A stretch of DNA of 43,299 bases, from positions 1-43,299 of the IMG/VR virus record IMGVR_UViG_3300042874_000041. One strand, 5' to 3'. This DNA is from a virus. Below are positions 24,701 to 33,364 of this stretch, piece by piece (the first letter of the stretch is position 1; each line of letters begins with the position of its first letter). Made by a program: the position numbers and the translations under genes. The notes beneath the pieces are model-generated. The model was given only the letters and a program-made list of their open reading frames with translations. It made no database searches and was not told where the DNA came from.

Positions 24701-27700
24701 CTTGCCCCATCGACGCGGTGAACTTCTGACCAGGGCCCATCGACTGTGCCGTCTGCGCCAGGATGGCCCAATCAGAGGGGTGCAACGCAGGGACGTTATC
24801 CTCATCCTCGGGGGGTAGCGGACTCGACACCGCCAGTTCCTCGTCTGTCAAGGTACGCATGACCCCGGTGTGCATATCCGTGAACAAGTTGACCTTCACG
24901 GACCCACACCGAACGGTGCCCAGGTAAACGTATGCCCCCACATTCGGGACCAACACGCCAGTCCCGTACATCAACCCCACACCGGAAGCTGTCGCAGTGG
25001 AGGCGAGCGTGATCTGCTCCTTCGGGTCTTTCTTCACCACCTCCCAGATTGCACCGTAGGGGATGAGCGGGAGCGCAGAAGGCGGGACCGGGTATGGAGC
25101 CTGAGCGAACAAGCTGTGCAACGCATGCGCCACGTTCAACTGCTTGGCCGTATCGAAGTCAATAATCACAGTCGGAATGACCGTCACGGTCATGCCCGTG
25201 AGCGACTTCTTCGGATGCACCGTCACCAGCTTCCCATCACTGGCCTGCTGCACATAGATCGCGCCGACCATGTTGTAGCCGAGCACCATACCGCACACGG
25301 ACCCGCCAGGAATCGCAGGGTCGTCCAGGCCACCGAAATGCGCCAGTGTGCCGGGCGCGGGGAAGCCCGAAGACACCAGAGATTGGTACTTCGTGGCCAT
25401 ATCGCTGAACGACAAACCATGCGCCTTCCAAGCCTTGATCCCGTCAGCAGTGACGAAGTGGTCATGGCCGCCAGCGTCGGGGGTGTCCAACATCCCGAAC
25501 AACGCGCCGGAACCTGCTGTCTGCACTTTGACCGTACCGACCCCCGCAGCAGCAGCAGCGGGGAGATAGCCCGGCATCCCGTTCTTCACCAGCCAACGAA
25601 CCGTGTCCGCCAAGACGCGCTTATCGACCGGGGAGAGTGGCTTCGCCCACGGCAACGTGTTCACATACCCGAGGAAGACGTTGTCTTGCTCATCGCCCGT
25701 AGCACCCGCCAGAATGGAATCGAACTTCTTCAAGGGGCGAACCACGACAGCGTCCGTCTCGGACCCGGCGTTGTAAGGGGTGCCGCCAAGGAAGGTGGCA
25801 AGATACATACGAGCGAGCGAAGTGCTGCGCTTATAATCCCCCAGGTGCCCCTCAAGCCGAACTTTTAGCCCTGTCTCCTCCCATGTTTCACGGCGTGCGG
25901 CCTTCGTCAGTGACTCGCCTTTGTCTACCCCGCCCTTGGGGAACGTCAGCGTACTCGCAAACCCCCCCACCGGATGCACCAGAATCACAGACGGGAACTT
26001 CATCGAGAATTGCGACTTGGCCCCGGTGATGACCGCGCCTGGAGGCAGCACGATGACCGTACCTGCGACCTTCCGCAGATTGCCCTCTTGGTACGGGGGC
26101 TCATCAACGTAGTCGTGGGTGTCAGTGAACGGCCCATTCTCGAATGCCGCACCATCGCTGTACACCTTCACCAACGCGCTGCCGCGTGCGAAGACGACGC
26201 CTTCGTCTTCGTCAATGAGCGCGGGGGTGGCGGATACCTGCACCAGCAACTCGATCTCCTTGGCTGGCACCACGAACAATGACACGCCCACCCCATCGGA
26301 GAGCGTATTCATCAACACCGCGCCACCGTGGGACCAACCGACCAACTTGCCGGGCAGTCCGTGGAACAGCGTCCCAGGGAAATACGGAGGGTCTTTCGGG
26401 GCGTTCGGGGTTGGAGTGAAAACAATCAGCCCGCCGCCCTCGACGGCGGCTTGCAGCGCCGCAATCGGCACACGGTAGTCGAGCTTGCCAGAAACGCACA
26501 CCCCGCCGTACACCTGCAATGACCCGATGACTGACAGAACCGGAGGGTTGCCCTCCACCGTTGGGGCGATCAGCGAACCTACCGCCTTGAACGATACGCT
26601 CCCGCTCTCGGTGTCCTGCATCGCATACAGCAATTCACCGGTCGGCTTGCGGAGCAACCCTGCGATGACCGTGATCTCATTGTACGACTGACCGGCCCTA
26701 TACACATACGCCTCAAACTCATCAAAGGACCGGACATCCCAGCCCATCTCGATGGCGGCCTTGGCAGCGGACGGCGTAGCCCAGGGGGCGCTGTCGTCCT
26801 TGTACGGCTTCGGAGCACTCGCCGGAGCGGGGATGTCCTCTGTGGTCGCCACGGGCGCGGCACTGGCGACAGCCAACACCCCTTCAGCCACAAACACCAA
26901 CCCGGCCTGCCCAGGTGCGTCTGCACCGGTGGAGATCAGCGCCTTGGTGCCTGCGTTGGGGACGGTGAACGCGCCAACGATCCAACCAGACTTGCCAGAA
27001 ACATTGACGGAGGTGCCGAGGGGGAACTTCGGCTGCGCCTGCACGAAAGGGAAAGGGGCATAGAACGTGGTGACGTCAGCGCACCAATCGGCCACGGAAA
27101 TCGGCTGAGGGTCGAAGCCCGTGATCCCGGTGAAGGGGACGGCTTGGATCAGCGTGCTCCCGTAGTCGCGCAATGCACGCGGGATGAGATAGACGCCTTT
27201 CCCATCTTCTGACAACCCCACAACGATGTGCTTGAGCTTGCTCACGGGGGGGAGCCCGAAATCCACGTCGAACTTCGGCAACACCGTGACGAGCGATCCG
27301 ACCACCGGTGTGGCCTGGACCTTCGAGGGCACCATTGCGATGAGCGCAACCTTGAGCGCACCCTTGGCCAGCATCCCCACCACGTCGGTATCCGACTCCG
27401 AGATCAGTGACTCATCGTCAAAGTCCTGGAACACCAGGATGATGTCATCCACCTCCACCTCGACTTCCTGCCCGTCCTGGTCCTCCTTCGTGGTGGTCTG
27501 CACCCGGAACGCGTGCTGGAGGCTGAACTTCTTCGTCGAACCCTTGAACAGGTAGTGGTCGTACGGCTTCGACGACGGCAGCAGGCTGTGGGCCTTCGCC
27601 ATCGTTTGGGTCAACTCCGGATCGAACGGGATGAACGCCTTGAGAAAGTCCGCTTCGTACTTCTCACCCAAGTGGGCCATGATCGACGAGGGGATGCCGG

Positions 27701-29300
27701 TATTCGGCGCAGCCACCACGCTCGCCTGATTGATCGGGAGCCCCGCCGCCACCTCCAACTCCGGTGGTTTGCCGTACAGCGTGCCCGGCTGCTCGTAGTG
27801 CCCATGCGTGACCTTCAAATCACCCGTCTTCAAATCCGCGTGAAGCTCATACTCAGACTTGGACACCAGCACCCCACCCGGAAGCCGGAAATAGTGCAGG
27901 TGCAGCTTGCCTGCCGCTCCCAAATCCCTCACCCAATAGCCCAGGTACACCAGCTTGGTCTTACCTGCCGTCTCAAACTGTGACCAGATCCCATACGGTG
28001 TGCCAGCCGCAGCGGCGTACTTGAGAGACTGCAATCCATCAATCGAAGCCGGGGAGAGGTTGTCTCCTCCGTCCTTCTTGAGCGCCGCAATCGTAGCCGA
28101 ATCGCTCATGGTCTTCTGGAGCTTCACCCCTTCCACAGGCAGCACATTCTTTGCCGCGAACTTTGAGAATGGCTCATGCACATCCGACCCGGTCGGAATG
28201 CTGTCGAGGATGGTCTGCCAATCCCCTTTGGCCCACGCAGCGTTGAAAACATGGAACAGCGAACCCGCGAGCTTATTCTCAGCGGTCCACCGACGCGCCT
28301 TGCCGAGCATCTTCCTGGCGAGGGTGCTATTGACGGTGTGCCCAAAATACGCCTTGGTCAGCAGCCCGAACACCTCCTCGGTGATCCCATCGAACTTGGT
28401 CCCGGTCGGATTGACGTAGCGAGCGCCCAGCGGGTGGAAATACATCAAGGCAGTGTTGATCGCATCATTGAAATGCGGCGAAGCCGGGAGCTTGTCCGCA
28501 TCGAGCGCCGGGGGTTTGAGCGACGGTTCATTGACCACCAGGAGCGTGTCAGGGGCCTCAGCAGCCAGGACGAAATACGCGACGAAGGGAGCCCATACCT
28601 GCTTGGCCGCAGCTTGCGGTGATGCGCTCTTGAGCTTCACCCACTCCAGGCTCTCGGACAGCGTGCCGCCCTGCATATCACGCACGTCCATCAACGCCGC
28701 CACGCGCAACTCCGGAGCGCCTTCGCTCAACAGCTTCATCGCCAGCTTGAATGGGTCAGGCGCGTGGTAGCGACGATAGATCGCATTCCCCACCGCAGGG
28801 GCGGCAACGCCAAAGGCACTCGGCAGATCGACGAGGTTGCCGGTGATGGTCGTGTACGATTCGATGAACTTGGCGACACTCTCAGGCGTGAAGCCGTATT
28901 CATACCGCCACGCTTCGAGCGCGAAGCGGTCGTACAACTCCTCGGTGGTCAGCTTGAACAATTCCGTCTGCGGGTCTTCCTCGACCAGCTTCTTATCGAC
29001 GGCATCCGCGTGAATCTTCTCCGACCACAGCCTCGCAGCCTCACCGCCGTGCAAGGCCCACGAACGAATGGCGGCGCTGTCCTTCTCGGTCTTCTGGAAC
29101 ATCGACTCCCGCACCATCGCCGTGTTATTCGTAGTGAGAAAGCGGTACACCTTCTCGACCACGTCCAGTGACACAGCGCCAATCAACGCCTCGGCCACCC
29201 CAATGCCGTACGTCCCGTCCAGCGGGGACTCCCGATGCAGAGCCAGAGCTTCGGCTGCCAGGGTCTTGGCCGCCTTCGGGGGGTCGAACGTCAGGGGCAT
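21717..29300 (-). CDS. Giant multidomain polyvalent protein with NUDIX and kinase-like domains, 2527 aa
   Basis: The largest gene here. Residues ~1-400 are helical. Between ~430 and 1080 several beta-barrel-like segments follow one another. Residues 1123-1145 form a complete NUDIX box (GGVDKGESLTKAARRETWEE then TGL; G-x5-E-x7-R-E-x2-E-E-x-G). At ~1679 a lysine in QYVFKP, at 1761-1768 DHDGGVSN and at 1781-1783 DKG give the pattern of a HipA/PI3K-type kinase fold (Lys, D-x-x-x-x-x-x-N, D-x-G). The last ~170 residues (FTGIPMTGVSLGADLASGGA, then VFMGM and a YFHIDLVLRADVYVVGPGDA strand pair) resemble ADP-ribosyltransferase-like phage domains, weakly. Phage polyvalent proteins of this kind are thought to be packaged and injected with DNA. 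It lies just upstream of the head genes. Functions are inferred from motifs only. Confidence 0.72.
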   Translation of the reverse strand: MPLTFDPPKAAKTLAAEALALHRESPLDGTYGIGVAEALIGAVSLDVVEKVYRFLTTNNTAMVRESMFQKTEKDSAAIRSWALHGGEAARLWSEKIHADAVDKKLVEEDPQTELFKLTTEELYDRFALEAWRYEYGFTPESVAKFIESYTTITGNLVDLPSAFGVAAPAVGNAIYRRYHAPDPFKLAMKLLSEGAPELRVAALMDVRDMQGGTLSESLEWVKLKSASPQAAAKQVWAPFVAYFVLAAEAPDTLLVVNEPSLKPPALDADKLPASPHFNDAINTALMYFHPLGARYVNPTGTKFDGITEEVFGLLTKAYFGHTVNSTLARKMLGKARRWTAENKLAGSLFHVFNAAWAKGDWQTILDSIPTGSDVHEPFSKFAAKNVLPVEGVKLQKTMSDSATIAALKKDGGDNLSPASIDGLQSLKYAAAAGTPYGIWSQFETAGKTKLVYLGYWVRDLGAAGKLHLHYFRLPGGVLVSKSEYELHADLKTGDLKVTHGHYEQPGTLYGKPPELEVAAGLPINQASVVAAPNTGIPSSIMAHLGEKYEADFLKAFIPFDPELTQTMAKAHSLLPSSKPYDHYLFKGSTKKFSLQHAFRVQTTTKEDQDGQEVEVEVDDIILVFQDFDDESLISESDTDVVGMLAKGALKVALIAMVPSKVQATPVVGSLVTVLPKFDVDFGLPPVSKLKHIVVGLSEDGKGVYLIPRALRDYGSTLIQAVPFTGITGFDPQPISVADWCADVTTFYAPFPFVQAQPKFPLGTSVNVSGKSGWIVGAFTVPNAGTKALISTGADAPGQAGLVFVAEGVLAVASAAPVATTEDIPAPASAPKPYKDDSAPWATPSAAKAAIEMGWDVRSFDEFEAYVYRAGQSYNEITVIAGLLRKPTGELLYAMQDTESGSVSFKAVGSLIAPTVEGNPPVLSVIGSLQVYGGVCVSGKLDYRVPIAALQAAVEGGGLIVFTPTPNAPKDPPYFPGTLFHGLPGKLVGWSHGGAVLMNTLSDGVGVSLFVVPAKEIELLVQVSATPALIDEDEGVVFARGSALVKVYSDGAAFENGPFTDTHDYVDEPPYQEGNLRKVAGTVIVLPPGAVITGAKSQFSMKFPSVILVHPVGGFASTLTFPKGGVDKGESLTKAARRETWEETGLKVRLEGHLGDYKRSTSLARMYLATFLGGTPYNAGSETDAVVVRPLKKFDSILAGATGDEQDNVFLGYVNTLPWAKPLSPVDKRVLADTVRWLVKNGMPGYLPAAAAAGVGTVKVQTAGSGALFGMLDTPDAGGHDHFVTADGIKAWKAHGLSFSDMATKYQSLVSSGFPAPGTLAHFGGLDDPAIPGGSVCGMVLGYNMVGAIYVQQASDGKLVTVHPKKSLTGMTVTVIPTVIIDFDTAKQLNVAHALHSLFAQAPYPVPPSALPLIPYGAIWEVVKKDPKEQITLASTATASGVGLMYGTGVLVPNVGAYVYLGTVRCGSVKVNLFTDMHTGVMRTLTDEELAVSSPLPPEDEDNVPALHPSDWAILAQTAQSMGPGQKFTASMGQARGVLAKLGVPYAHSLPLSKLPFAAWLQLKSHHSILDTVLLQTALDTVAKGAPVAQAVLKPGSMGGIAAPGKQKTNPALSHPVNVATPDVVQPIPTVVVEWDSPARFSDMQSLTESMLKNTGKKLSGGSKPNLVLQGPDGAQYVFKPSVENPLHFRTGAEAAAFTIINHLRPGKTPPVRRASFAGDVGSLQPQVMGAQTLTQGDYESLSDNDKGEILAQHAVDMFLGDHDGGVSNWLRAPDGRLVVIDKGQAFRFMLSGGGESLDPGTTPTGVIGKAISKRLLSDWAALSREIPKSAFARFAKSILAVSSLNVAVLDSALDVWQEACGAGAAKLRPKLREALIQRRDTYVIEWTKIMVMLAKARNESWKWPVPMVGAPDDTQLEQVPVGKLPPEEALEFTEVESKYIDDALKSGWQGKALQIDSDAIENQEVMVKAVDYKSGGKVTPGTLITFRVTYETSKAIEARFAAVVKVVSGKTGPAPLVVDTFYESIVNAAKTINHHLSAVDKSGGVKEADTNFNASKIEAYKSMLPKLKELVSATASGVGKYSNIPTGIVQAMAKEYLSYIESIEAVLANPTPHLGKTKVLDDFIQFKFQPKEAEEVDETLQDLTVTQQGSFSVPASTTAGTRVVVTDAVVSAPSGEGSKQYVIRLKSMPSVTLYMCPSGSMSAGVRVYFGLVWAVLPEAPSAATVARILRVFEKATDVRMNPASPEDREYLFLRKQMYITTPERISVSAEAVPKLGAQVDAAVGLFQQGSKEDALVKLRSALANRLGVTVKELLADPRYNAAPSYTRGAGYFRTLRMDYTAKSIRDLLGPDVYIAHACTGGGTLNIFQKSIPHNGALLANQIRPFTGIPMTGVSLGADLASGGATGVFMGMRKLGKKHASHLYFHIDLVLRADVYVVGPGDAYGKWTEARYSDPKKWVDAGLNQKTESVGASSHWQFVARHDVDFREYLAFAVFSSETERQDAIALCKQHGISTFAGKPLEQVLVTQ
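24366..24378. promoter_or_regulatory. Palindrome copy TGACTGCATGTCA
   Basis: Inside the giant gene, read Asp-Met-Gln-Ser. The same 13 bases recur at 36094-36106. Confidence 0.4.
27408..27420. promoter_or_regulatory. Weak palindrome copy TGACTCATCGTCA
   Basis: Inside the giant gene, read Asp-Asp-Glu-Ser in an acidic stretch. Arms match but the centre does not; may be chance. Confidence 0.2.
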
Positions 29301-29342
29301 ATGCAGAGCCAGGGGTGTGGGGTAGCTGGCGCAGTATCCCGT

Positions 29343-30575
29343 TTATCGAGGCGGGGTCAACTTCTCCCATTTGGCATCCTCGCCATGCACCGTGGTCGCC
29401 CACCGCCGCCGAATACGGTCACAGAAGACCGGCGAAAGCTCGGTGCCCATGCACACGCGCCCCGTCTCCTCGCACGCCATCAGCGTCGAGCCAGAGCCCA
29501 GGAAAGGGTCCAGGACGAGATCCCCGTCAGCGGTATGCCGCTCCACGAACGTCCGAATAAGCGCCACGGGCTTCTGCGTCGGGTGGTATTCATTCCTACG
29601 CGGGCGCTGGCAGCGAACGATGTTCCAACACTCGGGCAGCAGCTTCGGGGTCAGGCCCTTCCGCCACCCGACCAGAAACGGCTCCGTCTGGTAGTGGTAA
29701 TCGGTGGACTTGAGCGCCATCGGGGAGATCGCAGGGATGTCCTTCACCCAGGCCCCCAGCCATGCCAGCGCACCACCGCCAGCAGTCCAGGCCGCCAACG
29801 TATCCTCCACCACCCGCGACGCATAGAAGGACACGCACGGCCCATCAGTGAACTGCGTGATGACCGAGAACCACTCGGTAGCCATCGCCAACCATTGGTC
29901 AGCAGGCATATCGTCATTGGCAATCGACTCGCCCTTCTCCGACTTGTACGCCACATTGTACGGTGGGTCGGTGATGCAGGCAGAGGCCGGGCGCTTGGCG
30001 AACATCCGCTTCACCCCGGTCTGCATGTCCCCGCACCAGACGGTATGCCGACCGAGCTTGTACGCAGTGTTCAGCTTCGACACCGGAGGGGCTTCGGGCT
30101 TCGCGTCCGCGAGATCCTTCGCGTCATCCGCATCCTGCTGGTCCCTCGCTTCGAGTTTCCCAACCTCGGCCTTCACTGACGCCAGCAGCGCATCGAAACC
30201 GGCGAGGCTGGGGTTCTCCATCTTGGCGAGCATGCGCTGGATTTCAGGCGCGGCTTTGGCCGCGTCGAACTTCCCCTGCGTAGCGGTGTTGTTCATAGCG
30301 ACGTTGGCCATGCGTTCAGTGAGATCGTCGAAATCCACCACCACGCAATCCGCTGCCTTGACGCCTTGCAGGATGAGCGCGGCGACGCGCTGGTGGCCAC
30401 TGACCAATACCTGCTTGCCGCCATGGACATTCACCACAGGCATTTCAAGCACACCGAACTCGTTCAACGATTCGCGCAACCCTACCATCGCCGCCTCGGA
30501 CACTCGACGCGGGTTATAGGTCGCTGCGTCCAGACTTGCGAGGTTGAACTTCTTGACGACATGATCCGTTTTCAT
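29343..30575 (-). CDS. ParB-domain DNA methyltransferase (N6-adenine or N4-cytosine), 410 aa
   Basis: Residues ~10-100 are a ParB/Srx-like nuclease-type domain (NLASLDAATYNPRRV, then VLVSGHQRVAAL at 56-67). Residues ~168-400 form a beta-class methyltransferase: motif IV TDPPYN (202-207), HPTQKPVAL (331-339), SAM-binding DPFLGSGST (356-364), and GTELSPVFCD after it. All catalytic motifs are intact. Such ParB-MTase fusions are common in phages and modify phage DNA, possibly against restriction. The start overlaps the stop of its paralogue by four bases. The target base cannot be told from sequence. Confidence 0.88.
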   Translation of the reverse strand: MKTDHVVKKFNLASLDAATYNPRRVSEAAMVGLRESLNEFGVLEMPVVNVHGGKQVLVSGHQRVAALILQGVKAADCVVVDFDDLTERMANVAMNNTATQGKFDAAKAAPEIQRMLAKMENPSLAGFDALLASVKAEVGKLEARDQQDADDAKDLADAKPEAPPVSKLNTAYKLGRHTVWCGDMQTGVKRMFAKRPASACITDPPYNVAYKSEKGESIANDDMPADQWLAMATEWFSVITQFTDGPCVSFYASRVVEDTLAAWTAGGGALAWLGAWVKDIPAISPMALKSTDYHYQTEPFLVGWRKGLTPKLLPECWNIVRCQRPRRNEYHPTQKPVALIRTFVERHTADGDLVLDPFLGSGSTLMACEETGRVCMGTELSPVFCDRIRRRWATTVHGEDAKWEKLTPPR

Positions 30576-31756
30576 TGTTCGACCTCCGGTGCCATCGCCA
30601 GACTGCTGCCAGGACCATGCGCGAACAGCGCCCAGCGAAGACGCACCGCATCCATGTCTCGTGCTGACCAGACGTAGCCGCGCAGCTTGAGTTGCAGTTT
30701 CTCTGCCGCGATCACCGACGCGCCAGACTCCACATTGGTGTCGAGCACCACATCACCGGCCTTGGCAGAGTTGGCGAGCACATCCGCGTAGCAGCACACC
30801 GGGAGGTCTGACTTCGACTTCGGTGCCGCGAAGACATTGCCAAGCGCCGACTTCCCGAACCACTGCCGGGGAGCGCCGTCCCTCCTGAAATACAAAGCCG
30901 CCGACACGATGGCGTCCGCATAGGGGTCTGACGCGTCCCCCTCGTCATTCACCCACAGAATAGTCGAAGACACCAGACCCTTGTGCGCGGATACCCTCCG
31001 AGCGAGGTGAGGCGTTTGCGCGTACGGGGCATGCGCGTACAGCCACCCATCAGTGTACCGCAGCAACGGAAGAATGAGCGCGTCCAGATACTCGTCCGTG
31101 GGCAGACCCTTCGCCCGCACGCGAGTGATCCCTACGTCGGCGTTCCGCTCCAGCATCGGCGGGCGATCCACCAGCGGAGGCGCACCGCACATCAGCAAAT
31201 GCCCACCCAGCCGGTAGCAGGCACCTTCACGCGAGAGCGCCTTCGTGCGCGACACCTTCACCGTGTCATCGTCACCCATCTTACCCGTCAACGGTTCCTG
31301 GCGATCCGGAAGTGTGATGGCTCGGCTGACCGTCTTGAGCAGGTTGTCGAGCTTGAGATCGACGAATGCGCTTTCTGCGCTGGTCCCCTTCGCCGCGTTC
31401 TGGATCTGGCACAGCAAGTCGCGGGTCAACTCCGGAACGAACTCACCTTGGATGGCCCGATTGTTCAGCGCGAAGTTAGCCTGCCGCTCGGCATCATCAT
31501 CGAACTCCACCACCACGCATGGAACCTCCTTCACGCCCTGGCGGCGCAGGGCCTCCACTCGCTGGTGACCGCCGATCAGCCGGTAGCCATTCTTTCGCTT
31601 GTTGACGACCGGGAAGGCGAGGACTCCGAACTGCTCCATGGACGACACCAGCCCACGCATGGCTTCGGCGGTGATCGTCCGCGCATTGTAGCTGGCGGGC
31701 TTGAGCGAATCGACGGGCAGGGTTTGAATGCGCGTTTGCGCGTAAGGCTTTGGCAT
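30572..31756 (-). CDS. ParB-domain protein with catalytically dead methyltransferase domain, 394 aa
   Basis: A paralogue of the next gene. The ParB-like domain is well kept (DSLKPASYNARTITAEAMRG; GYRLIGGHQRVEALRRQG at 58-74). In the second half the alignment continues (YRLGGHLLMCG at 181-191 against YKLGRHTVWCG), but the TDPPYN site reads TRVRAK (211-216) and DPFLGSGST reads DTNVESGAS (339-347). GDVVLD and the final RLRWALFA are kept. The SAM-binding and catalytic residues are therefore lost while the frame is intact, so it is not a decaying pseudogene. A DNA-recognition partner or regulator of the active enzyme is plausible. ATG start 32 bases after the 152-aa gene. Confidence 0.8.
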   Translation of the reverse strand: MPKPYAQTRIQTLPVDSLKPASYNARTITAEAMRGLVSSMEQFGVLAFPVVNKRKNGYRLIGGHQRVEALRRQGVKEVPCVVVEFDDDAERQANFALNNRAIQGEFVPELTRDLLCQIQNAAKGTSAESAFVDLKLDNLLKTVSRAITLPDRQEPLTGKMGDDDTVKVSRTKALSREGACYRLGGHLLMCGAPPLVDRPPMLERNADVGITRVRAKGLPTDEYLDALILPLLRYTDGWLYAHAPYAQTPHLARRVSAHKGLVSSTILWVNDEGDASDPYADAIVSAALYFRRDGAPRQWFGKSALGNVFAAPKSKSDLPVCCYADVLANSAKAGDVVLDTNVESGASVIAAEKLQLKLRGYVWSARDMDAVRLRWALFAHGPGSSLAMAPEVEQ

Positions 31757-31788
31757 GAGTCCCTGCGTTGCAGAGGGGATGAAACGAA

Positions 31789-32247
31789 TCAGCGACGGCG
31801 AGTGCCGAGCATCCCCATGACGAGAGCAGGGCCGCTCAGGGACTCGTTGACCGGAGCGGCGGTCTTGGATGCCCGCAGAGCCCGTTCAGCCAACAATTCA
31901 CCCAGCGTGAGGGTGCGCTCCACCACCGGGCGGGGCTTGGCCGCCACAGGGGCAGGAACCGACCTAGGAGCAGGGCGCGGTGCGGGGGCGCTGGCCGCAG
32001 CACGGGCGTACTCCGCGATGATGTCGCCCTCCTCCACCACCCGCACCTCACCCTCGGCGGGTCCATCGTCCTCGTCATCGTAGCTGGCCGCAGGGACCAC
32101 CGGAGTGGCGGACTCCTGCACCCGCGCCGTGCGGGGGATCACGGGCTTGGACGACCCGACCCTGGCGAGGGCAGCAATCGACGTGGGCTGCACCATGGAG
32201 GGGGCGAGAGCAGACGAGGCGAAAGCGCCAATGGGTGCGTCGGACAT
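31789..32247 (-). CDS. Disordered Ala/Pro-rich protein, 152 aa
   Basis: Composed mainly of Ala, Pro, Ser and Val with an acidic patch (SYDDEDDGPAEGEVRVVEEG) and a helical end (LTLGELLAERALRASKTAAP, then GPALVMGMLGTRRR). No domain recognised. The first gene after a strong terminator hairpin, so it may have its own promoter, although I could not identify one. Codon use and position fit a real gene; a minor virion or scaffold-linked protein is possible. Confidence 0.55.
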   Translation of the reverse strand: MSDAPIGAFASSALAPSMVQPTSIAALARVGSSKPVIPRTARVQESATPVVPAASYDDEDDGPAEGEVRVVEEGDIIAEYARAAASAPAPRPAPRSVPAPVAAKPRPVVERTLTLGELLAERALRASKTAAPVNESLSGPALVMGMLGTRRR

Positions 32248-32301
32248 GCCAGCAAGTGTGGTAAGGGGTAAGCTCGATGCAACCCCGACGAGGCCAACGA
32301 A

Positions 32302-32328
32302 GAACCCCTGGAGGTCGTCCAGGGGTTC
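32302..32328 (-). terminator. Stem-loop terminator between 331-aa and 152-aa genes
   Basis: An 11-base perfect inverted repeat (gaacccctgga / tccaggggttc) around a five-base loop, about 25 bases after the stop of the 331-aa gene. On the minus strand CTTCGTTGG follows, so it is only moderately T-rich. It is one of two strong hairpins in the window. Confidence 0.7.
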
Positions 32329-32353
32329 GAGCCGTCATCGACAGGTAGCCGAC

Positions 32354-33349
32354 TCAGCCGTTCAGGGTCTTGTCCTTGGGCTTGGCCGAACCGGCGACGA
32401 GCTTGTTGGCGAGGGACAGGCCCTCGTCGATGCGGTCGTTGCGGACATCGGTGTCGTGGGCGACCAGCGACTTCTTGGCACCGCTCACGGTGCCGGGCTT
32501 CTTCTTCTCCAGCTTGCTGGCCTTGGCCTTGAGCTTGGCGGCCTTCTCCTTGGCCTTGGCCTTCATTTCGGCACCAGCGGCACCTTTGACCTTCTTCTTG
32601 GTCTTGGCCTGCTGGCCCTTCTTGGCCGACTTGTACTTGGCGACCTTGGCCTTGCCGGAGGCGGTGCCTTCACCGTAGCCAGCGTCCTTCTTCCAGGTGT
32701 GGACGACCGCGCCAGGGGCCTTGTAGGCACCCTTTGAGGGGCTGCGCTTGATCGCGCCCTTGTGGAACATGGCAAGCATCATCTGCGTGACCACATCCTT
32801 GCCGGTCTTGCCGTTACCGGTCTTCAGCTTGCCCTTGCGGATCTTGACGAAGTCACCCTTCTTGAAGTTGAACTTGGCCTCGTCGAGCTTGACCGCGCCC
32901 TCATCGCCTTCCTTGGCGGCCTCGACGATGTCATCCTCGCGCTCCTCGATCTGACCCAGGAGGCGCTGACCGGCGGCCTTGAGCACCTTCTCCTCGACAG
33001 TGCTTTCCGGGAGGTGCTGGACGTAGAACTCGAACATACCGAACAGGTCAGCTTCGTCGATGAACTCGGCCACGTCCGCACCGGCCATGGACTCCACGGT
33101 GAAGTCCTCGCCCTTCTCGTCAGCCACGACTTCCTCGCCGTCCTCATCGAGCGTGCCCTTGACGGTCTTGTGCTCGACGAACTCGACGAGGTCCGGATCG
33201 GACAGGAGATCGTCGTAGTTGACGCTCTCCAGGAAGGCCAGGAGCACCCGACCAGCGAGGGTCAGTTCACCGTTGGCGTCCTCCAGGAGCGACATGATGT
33301 CCGCTTCCTGAACGATCTCGGGGGGGCTGCGGTGGAGGATGACGGGCAT
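32354..33349 (-). CDS. Protein with histone-H1-like basic C-terminus, 331 aa
   Basis: The first ~170 residues are acidic and helical (GELTLAGRVLLAFLESVNYD, DLVEFVEHKTVKGTLDEDGE), the last ~130 strongly basic with Lys/Ala repeats (KSAKKGQQAKTKKKVKGAAG; KAKEKAAKLKAKASKLEKKK), like eukaryotic H1 or bacterial histone-like proteins. This part should be disordered and bind nucleic acid. A DNA-condensing or packaged internal protein is plausible, but unproven. No recognised family. A small hairpin precedes it and the long terminator follows it. Confidence 0.6.
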   Translation of the reverse strand: MPVILHRSPPEIVQEADIMSLLEDANGELTLAGRVLLAFLESVNYDDLLSDPDLVEFVEHKTVKGTLDEDGEEVVADEKGEDFTVESMAGADVAEFIDEADLFGMFEFYVQHLPESTVEEKVLKAAGQRLLGQIEEREDDIVEAAKEGDEGAVKLDEAKFNFKKGDFVKIRKGKLKTGNGKTGKDVVTQMMLAMFHKGAIKRSPSKGAYKAPGAVVHTWKKDAGYGEGTASGKAKVAKYKSAKKGQQAKTKKKVKGAAGAEMKAKAKEKAAKLKAKASKLEKKKPGTVSGAKKSLVAHDTDVRNDRIDEGLSLANKLVAGSAKPKDKTLNG

Positions 33350-33364
33350 GGGGAACTCCTGGAT

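Noticed and set aside
25186-25200. 15-base inverted repeat tgaccgtcacggtca as another copy of the palindrome
   Set aside because: Arms are spaced by seven bases rather than five and the centre is different; treated as chance in coding sequence.
32248-32301. GGTAAGG on the plus strand as a promoter for plus-strand transcription
   Set aside because: No -35 element at a suitable distance and no plus-strand gene downstream.
32318-32345. ggttcga as a tRNA T-loop
   Set aside because: It is one arm of the perfect terminator hairpin; no cloverleaf can be built around it.
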